Below are positions 59,968-62,363 of a stretch of 62,363 nt of DNA, piece after piece. The stretch is from Oligella ureolytica DSM 18253 (GTDB taxonomy: Bacteria > Pseudomonadota > Gammaproteobacteria > Burkholderiales > Burkholderiaceae_B). Numbering within the stretch: the first letter of the stretch is position 1; every line of letters begins with the position of its first letter. The position numbers were made by a program, and so were the translations under genes. The DNA lies in contig NZ_KB892285.1 in NCBI RefSeq assembly GCF_000373745.1, positions 1-62,363 on the forward strand, read 5' to 3'. A model generated the notes under the pieces. It saw only the letters and a list, made by a program, of their open reading frames with translations. It ran no database searches and had not been told where the DNA came from.

Positions 59968-60873
59968 CTATTCTGTCTTCTCAGGAATCGGGTCAAAGTG
60001 CGTCAATACATAAGTTACCAATGGCACGGCCGCTTTGATACGCCGCTCCACCTCATCGGCGATATCATGGCCTTCAGCGATGGTCATCTTGGCTGGCAAA
60101 TCCAAATGCACTTCCACTAAAACAAAGTCACCGGTTTTACGAGTTTTCAGATCGTGAAAATCAACTAAGCCCGGCGTATCGCGGATAGCATTGGTGATTG
60201 TATCGAGCGTTACTTTACCAACCGAACGATCGGCCAAATCCATGAGAGAGTTCCAAGCCATTTTCACGCCCATAAAGGCGATCATTGCACCAACGATCAA
60301 GGAAGCAACTAAATCAGCATAGCTTAGACCAAAAAAGTGTGCCGCTAAACCAATGGCTACGACCAACGATGAAATAGCATCTGAGCGTGCATGAAGCGCA
60401 TTCGCCATAATAATGGTGGAATCAACGCGCTTGGCTACCTTGGCCATGTAACGGTACAACAACTCCTTAGCCATAATAGCAATCAATGCAATAACAAATG
60501 CCAGACCGGCACTAACCTCCATCTCATCAGCATTCTGGAGACGCCCTACACTTGTGGTAATAATTTGCATACCGACAATAATCAGCAGGACAGCAATAAT
60601 TAGTACAGCAATGGTTTCAAACCGAAAATGACCATAAGGATGACAGGCATCCGCTTTTTCCTTAGCAAAACGATTCGCGACCAACACCACAAAATCCGAC
60701 AACAAATCAGACACGGTATGCGTGGCATCAGCGATCAATGAATACGATTGAGTGATCAATCCAAAGATAATTTGCAAGATCGCCAAAAGCGCATTGACTA
60801 AAATACTGACAAAAGACGTTGAATTAGCCGCTTTATTCCGCTCACTTGCACTAACCCTAGTTGTTGTTGACAT
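59968..60873 (-). CDS. Cation diffusion facilitator (CDF) metal exporter
   Basis: This 301-residue inner-membrane protein has about six helices (residues 20-210) and a cytoplasmic metal-sensing domain. The transport-site residues are visible in IADATHTVSDLLSD (helix 2) and HARSDAISS (helix 5). The C-terminal ferredoxin-like part carries VEVHLDLP and IAEGHDIADEVERRI. The TM5-type HxxxD site suggests Zn, Fe or similar export, as in FieF, but specificity cannot be fixed. It is a stand-alone gene. Confidence 0.92.
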   Translation of the reverse strand: MSTTTRVSASERNKAANSTSFVSILVNALLAILQIIFGLITQSYSLIADATHTVSDLLSDFVVLVANRFAKEKADACHPYGHFRFETIAVLIIAVLLIIVGMQIITTSVGRLQNADEMEVSAGLAFVIALIAIMAKELLYRYMAKVAKRVDSTIIMANALHARSDAISSLVVAIGLAAHFFGLSYADLVASLIVGAMIAFMGVKMAWNSLMDLADRSVGKVTLDTITNAIRDTPGLVDFHDLKTRKTGDFVLVEVHLDLPAKMTIAEGHDIADEVERRIKAAVPLVTYVLTHFDPIPEKTE

Positions 60874-61211
60874 ACCATTTACACATTAAATTAAGTTAAA
60901 ACTAAACTACTAAAATTTATTATAAACGATTAAGAACAAGGCCCAGAAAACCCATTTGACTCTCAAACTCATTCGTATCTGTTATTAATTGTCACAAAAT
61001 TTTTGCGCAATATAAGAAAAGCTTCCTACTCCTTTCTTCAAGATTAAACAGGAATAAGTTAAACTAGCAGGGAATTAATGTGATTTAATCGTTATTTCTA
61101 ACGACTTTTTAATTTATATTGTTTCTACTTTAAAATAATAATCAAGCTGCAGAGACAGCAGGGTATATCAGACAGCGTCGTTATTCGCTATGCTTCTACG
61201 GAGTTGAGACA
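60874..61211. other. 338-bp divergent gap between CDF gene and methyltransferase
   Basis: It should hold promoters for both flanking genes, but I find no strong match. It contains a small terminator-like hairpin, TCGTTA/TAACGA (61089-61104) followed by CTTTTT. No ORF is supported. Confidence 0.5.
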
Positions 61212-62036
61212 TTGAGTAAAACAAAGCCCTGTCTGCAGGATAGCACTGCAGACACCCTGCTACTAACGCTTTATGCGCGTTCTATCGAATCGCAAAAGCC
61301 CCGCCCTCTCATTCAAGACGAGTATGCAGTCAAACTGGTCGAACAAATCGACTACAACTTTCACCTCTTTGACAATATACCGACGACCTCTGCCGCCATT
61401 GCCTTGCGATCAGTGCACTTCGACAAAGTCACCCGAGACTTTATTTGTTGTCACAAAAATCCGGTGGTCGTTATTGTTGGCTGCGGACTAGATACGCGTA
61501 AGCAACGCCTAGAAGACATATCCCATCAAGCTGTTTTTTATCAATTAGATTTGCCTGAAGTAATTGACTTAAGAGAGCAACTCCTACCTCCTGATAGTAA
61601 TGAGCATTACATCCGTGGCTGCTTACGCAAAGCCGATTGGAAAGATAAGCTATTGAAAGACCACCCTGAGGGTGAGTTTATCTTTCTGATCGAGGGTGTG
61701 CTAATGTACTTTACAGAGAGTGAAAACCGTCAATTTATGACACAACTCGCTGAGCGATTTAGCGGTGCAGAGCTACACTGTGATATGTTTAATCATTGGA
61801 TGAGTCAAAACACGGCATTTCATGAGGCCATCAGCCGAACCGCTGCTACCTTTAAGTTTGGACTCAATGACGAAAAGCAGATTGAGAGCTGGCACAGTAA
61901 GCTCAAGCATGAACAAACTTGGCTTCTCAGTGATTATCCGGACTGGTACCGTATGGGCCTACCCTTTGTCAGCCTGTATTTGGTCTATCATGCTGTTCGC
62001 ACAGCGAGCAAGTTTCTTAAGTTTACAATTAAATAA
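61212..62036 (+). CDS. LCM/TcmP-type class I SAM-dependent methyltransferase
   Basis: This 274-residue protein is of the leucine-carboxyl-methyltransferase/TcmP O-methyltransferase superfamily. VVVIVGCGLDTRKQRL (about 86-101) is the SAM-binding signature, with DLPEVIDLREQLL after strand 2 and EFIFLIEGVLMYF near 156-168. The start is TTG at 61212, with GGAG eight bases upstream. Substrate unknown; members methylate carboxyls or hydroxyls of natural products. Its stop codon is only about 20 bases before the omega-RNA element, so that element inserted immediately downstream without visibly truncating it. Confidence 0.85.
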   Translation: MSKTKPCLQDSTADTLLLTLYARSIESQKPRPLIQDEYAVKLVEQIDYNFHLFDNIPTTSAAIALRSVHFDKVTRDFICCHKNPVVVIVGCGLDTRKQRLEDISHQAVFYQLDLPEVIDLREQLLPPDSNEHYIRGCLRKADWKDKLLKDHPEGEFIFLIEGVLMYFTESENRQFMTQLAERFSGAELHCDMFNHWMSQNTAFHEAISRTAATFKFGLNDEKQIESWHSKLKHEQTWLLSDYPDWYRMGLPFVSLYLVYHAVRTASKFLKFTIK

Positions 62037-62055
62037 CCGAGGCAAGAAGTTTTAC

Positions 62056-62330
62056 GGTCAACTACCCCGCCCTAAAGGGACGGAGCTTGTAAAAGCAAGC
62101 TGGGTTGACCAGGGTAAGCGGCTTTTATTGAGTCGCTCCGTTAACAACAGGTCGTTCAGACCCACCCTAGAGTGCTTCTTCAGCTCTAGGCACTGGAAAG
62201 ACAGGTTCATGCAGGCGCAAGGTAAAACGCCGAAGGTTCTGTTTGCTGCACGCGCAGGAGCCGGTTGTTGACTTTCCCGAGGAGAGACAGGGCGAAAGCC
62301 CTGCGTCACGAGGCCCGTAAGGGCATTATT
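62056..62330 (+). ncRNA. Putative omega-RNA (guide RNA scaffold) of IscB
   Basis: About 275 bases of GC-rich sequence with dense, well-formed structure lie directly upstream of an iscB start. GGTCAAC (62056-62062) pairs with GTTGACC (62104-62110), closing a junction of two hairpins (CCGCCC/GGGACGG and AGCTTG/CAAGCT). Near the 3' end are CAGGGC-GAAA-GCCCTG (62288-62303) and GCCC-GTAA-GGGC (62313-62324). In known IscB loci the omega-RNA lies upstream of the nuclease on the same strand, with the guide at its 5' end drawn from flanking DNA. The exact ends are inferred. Confidence 0.7.
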
Positions 62331-62345
62331 TAGGAGAAAATCGCG

Positions 62346-62363
62346 ATGGCGGTTTTTGTGTTA
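62346..62363 (+). CDS. iscB: RNA-guided endonuclease IscB, first residues only (runs off window)
   Basis: Only MAVFVL is encoded before the window ends. IscB proteins typically start MAVFVLD followed by a PLMP motif and an RRxRR-rich arginine segment. AGGAG (62332-62336) lies nine bases upstream. The preceding structured RNA is where omega-RNA is expected, which raises confidence well beyond six residues. The RuvC and HNH domains, and therefore activity, cannot be assessed here. Confidence 0.7.

Larger units (their letters stand above)
62056..62363 (+). mobile_element. Left end of an IscB-carrying (ISC / IS200-IS605-like) element
   Basis: The outer 7-bp stem and hairpin cluster (62056-62110) resemble the subterminal structured ends of IS200/IS605-type elements, which have no inverted-repeat/target-duplication ends. 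The base composition changes sharply from the AT-rich host to GC-rich here, supporting foreign origin. The boundary near 62055 is inferred, and the right end is outside the window. Confidence 0.6.

Noticed and set aside
61822-62271. 149-codon plus-strand frame across the methyltransferase end and omega-RNA
   Set aside because: It is out of frame inside a convincing methyltransferase gene and then runs through RNA structure. No ribosome site or recognisable domain.
62058-62309. 83-codon minus-strand open frame inside the structured segment
   Set aside because: It lies within the putative omega-RNA, has no family match I recognise, and its openness follows from the GC-rich composition.
62346-62363. 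Alternative reading of the last ORF as TnpB
   Set aside because: TnpB guide RNAs lie at the 3' end of the gene, whereas here the structured RNA is upstream. MAVFVL also fits IscB N-termini.

Overview
The window looks like a chromosomal segment of a moderately AT-rich Betaproteobacterium, most likely family Alcaligenaceae (an Oligella/Pelistega-like genome). This is inferred from gene content: a tripartite tricarboxylate transporter (TctCBA) set, the incomplete gshB-EIIA(Man)-ptsH-ptsI phosphotransferase cluster, UbiK-ComM, pyrG-kdsA-eno-ftsB, tig-clpP-clpX-lon and thrS-infC. No 16S rRNA gene is present, so the genus is not fixed. Almost everything is core chromosome. The mobile DNA lies at the two edges.

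Layout. 1-280: one end of an IS5-family insertion sequence, with the start of its transposase, next to a tRNA-Pro(GGG) gene. 618-4979: FMN-dependent alpha-hydroxy-acid (L-lactate type) dehydrogenase and a complete TctC-TctB-TctA carboxylate importer. 5320-8244: pntAB, the proton-pumping transhydrogenase. 8328-13403 (minus strand): rpmI-rplT-pheS-pheT-ihfA-merR. 13884-23341: a block of CoA-transferase, comM, ubiK, a lipoprotein, a nitronate-monooxygenase-like enzyme (plus strand) and gshB-EIIA-ptsH-ptsI. It separates rpmI from infC-thrS (23489-26025), genes that are normally contiguous. 26218-34008: an FPAP-repeat membrane protein, then lon-clpX-clpP-tig, a tiny glycine-rich lipoprotein, and a small membrane protein. 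34032-41750: yhdP diverging from glnE-queH. 41747-44298: tonB-exbB-exbD behind a near-perfect Fur box. 44552-47572: a cold-shock protein and clpB. 47773-51908: a PIN-domain protein and the fbpABC ferric importer, with its own Fur-like box. 52043-56197: pyrG-kdsA-eno-ftsB. 56359-60873: cupin, phytase-like secreted protein, lipoprotein, TehB-like methyltransferase, tRNA-Asn and a CDF cation exporter. 61212-62036: an LCM-type methyltransferase.

Regulatory themes visible in the DNA. lon and clpB each have a heat-shock (sigma-32) promoter with the same 14-nt spacing, fitting the proteostasis genes (trigger factor, ClpXP, Lon, ClpB) gathered here. tonB-exbBD and fbpABC each carry a Fur-type operator over a recognisable promoter, so iron uptake across both membranes appears co-controlled. 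infC has the family's non-AUG start. The thrS leader holds a hairpin followed by a U-rich run, just before the ribosome binding site.

The most exciting element is at the right edge. Positions 62056-62330 form a GC-rich, highly structured non-coding segment followed by a strong ribosome binding site and an ORF starting MAVFVL. This is the signature of an iscB gene, the transposon-borne RNA-guided nuclease family ancestral to Cas9, with its upstream omega-RNA. The nuclease runs out of the window. The DNA immediately left of the element, just after the methyltransferase stop codon, would supply the natural guide.
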